64,000 nucleotides of DNA from Pseudomonas saponiphila. GTDB taxonomy: Bacteria > Pseudomonadota > Gammaproteobacteria > Pseudomonadales > Pseudomonadaceae. This document shows positions 63,988 through 64,000 of this stretch, in pieces. The translations under genes were made by a program, and so were the position numbers. The DNA lies in contig NZ_FNTJ01000002.1 in the NCBI RefSeq assembly GCF_900105185.1, positions 1,736,001 through 1,800,000 of the forward strand. Direction: 5' to 3'. How positions within the stretch are numbered: the first letter of the stretch is position 1; the number at the start of each line of letters is the position of its first letter. Below the pieces are notes generated by a model that saw only the letters and a list, made by a program, of their open reading frames with translations, ran no database searches and had not been told where the DNA came from.

Positions 63988-64000
63988 AAGGTAATGCTCA

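Overview
The window is a stretch of Pseudomonas chromosome, most likely from the P. fluorescens group (P. protegens/P. chlororaphis-like). This is inferred from high GC, the cinA-recA-recX block, erdR-dgkA, divergent finR/fpr, mprF-virJ, and REP/REPIN repeats of the GTAGGAGC(C/G)GGCTTGCC type. No database search was possible, so the species is an inference.

Positions 1-26610 hold a large phage-tail (tailocin or defective prophage) cluster ending just upstream of cinA/recA, a known tailocin site in this group. No capsid, terminase, portal or integrase gene is visible here. It has two modules. Positions 1-8160 encode a lambda-like flexible-tail tip: a fibre with a C-terminal S74-type chaperone domain, gpL, gpK, two tandem gpI paralogues, gpJ and two small unknown tip proteins. 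Decayed remnants follow (8313-8557). Positions 8597-18326 encode a Mu/SfV-like contractile tail: terminator, DUF2635, sheath, tube, an assembly chaperone with a -1 frameshift site, a tape measure with six 41-residue repeats, gp43/DNA-circularisation-like, hub, spike, gp46, gp47/J and gp48. Two fibre-plus-chaperone pairs follow. The first fibre is split by an intact IS21-family element with perfect ends and a 6-bp target duplication. The second is intact. A lysis cassette (GH19 endolysin, Rz, nested Rz1) and a Com-like zinc-ribbon gene coupled to an unknown 110-residue protein close the cluster.

Positions 26777-42379 are core genes: pncC/cinA-C, recA (LexA box) and recX; a LOG-family protein; a small possible RHH protein; a secreted QS-regulated family protein; a DTW tRNA enzyme; an EamA exporter; erdR; dgkA; finR/fpr; trmO; DUF1456; a pseudouridine synthase; a GNAT; rimO; and kup.

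Positions 42380-64000 hold a DUF3077-like gene with an apparently structured leader, the virJ-mprF operon, two initiator tRNA genes, dinB (LexA box), a lipoprotein, proS, an AmpG-like permease, an alkyltransferase-like protein, a DUF481 protein, a cold-shock protein and dcd. They end with a basic amino-acid ABC transporter operon carrying an AstE/AspA-like gene, and a penicillin-acylase-family lipoprotein. Many start codons were moved inward from the longest open frame using ribosome-binding sites, stop/start overlaps or family N-termini; each such case is noted.
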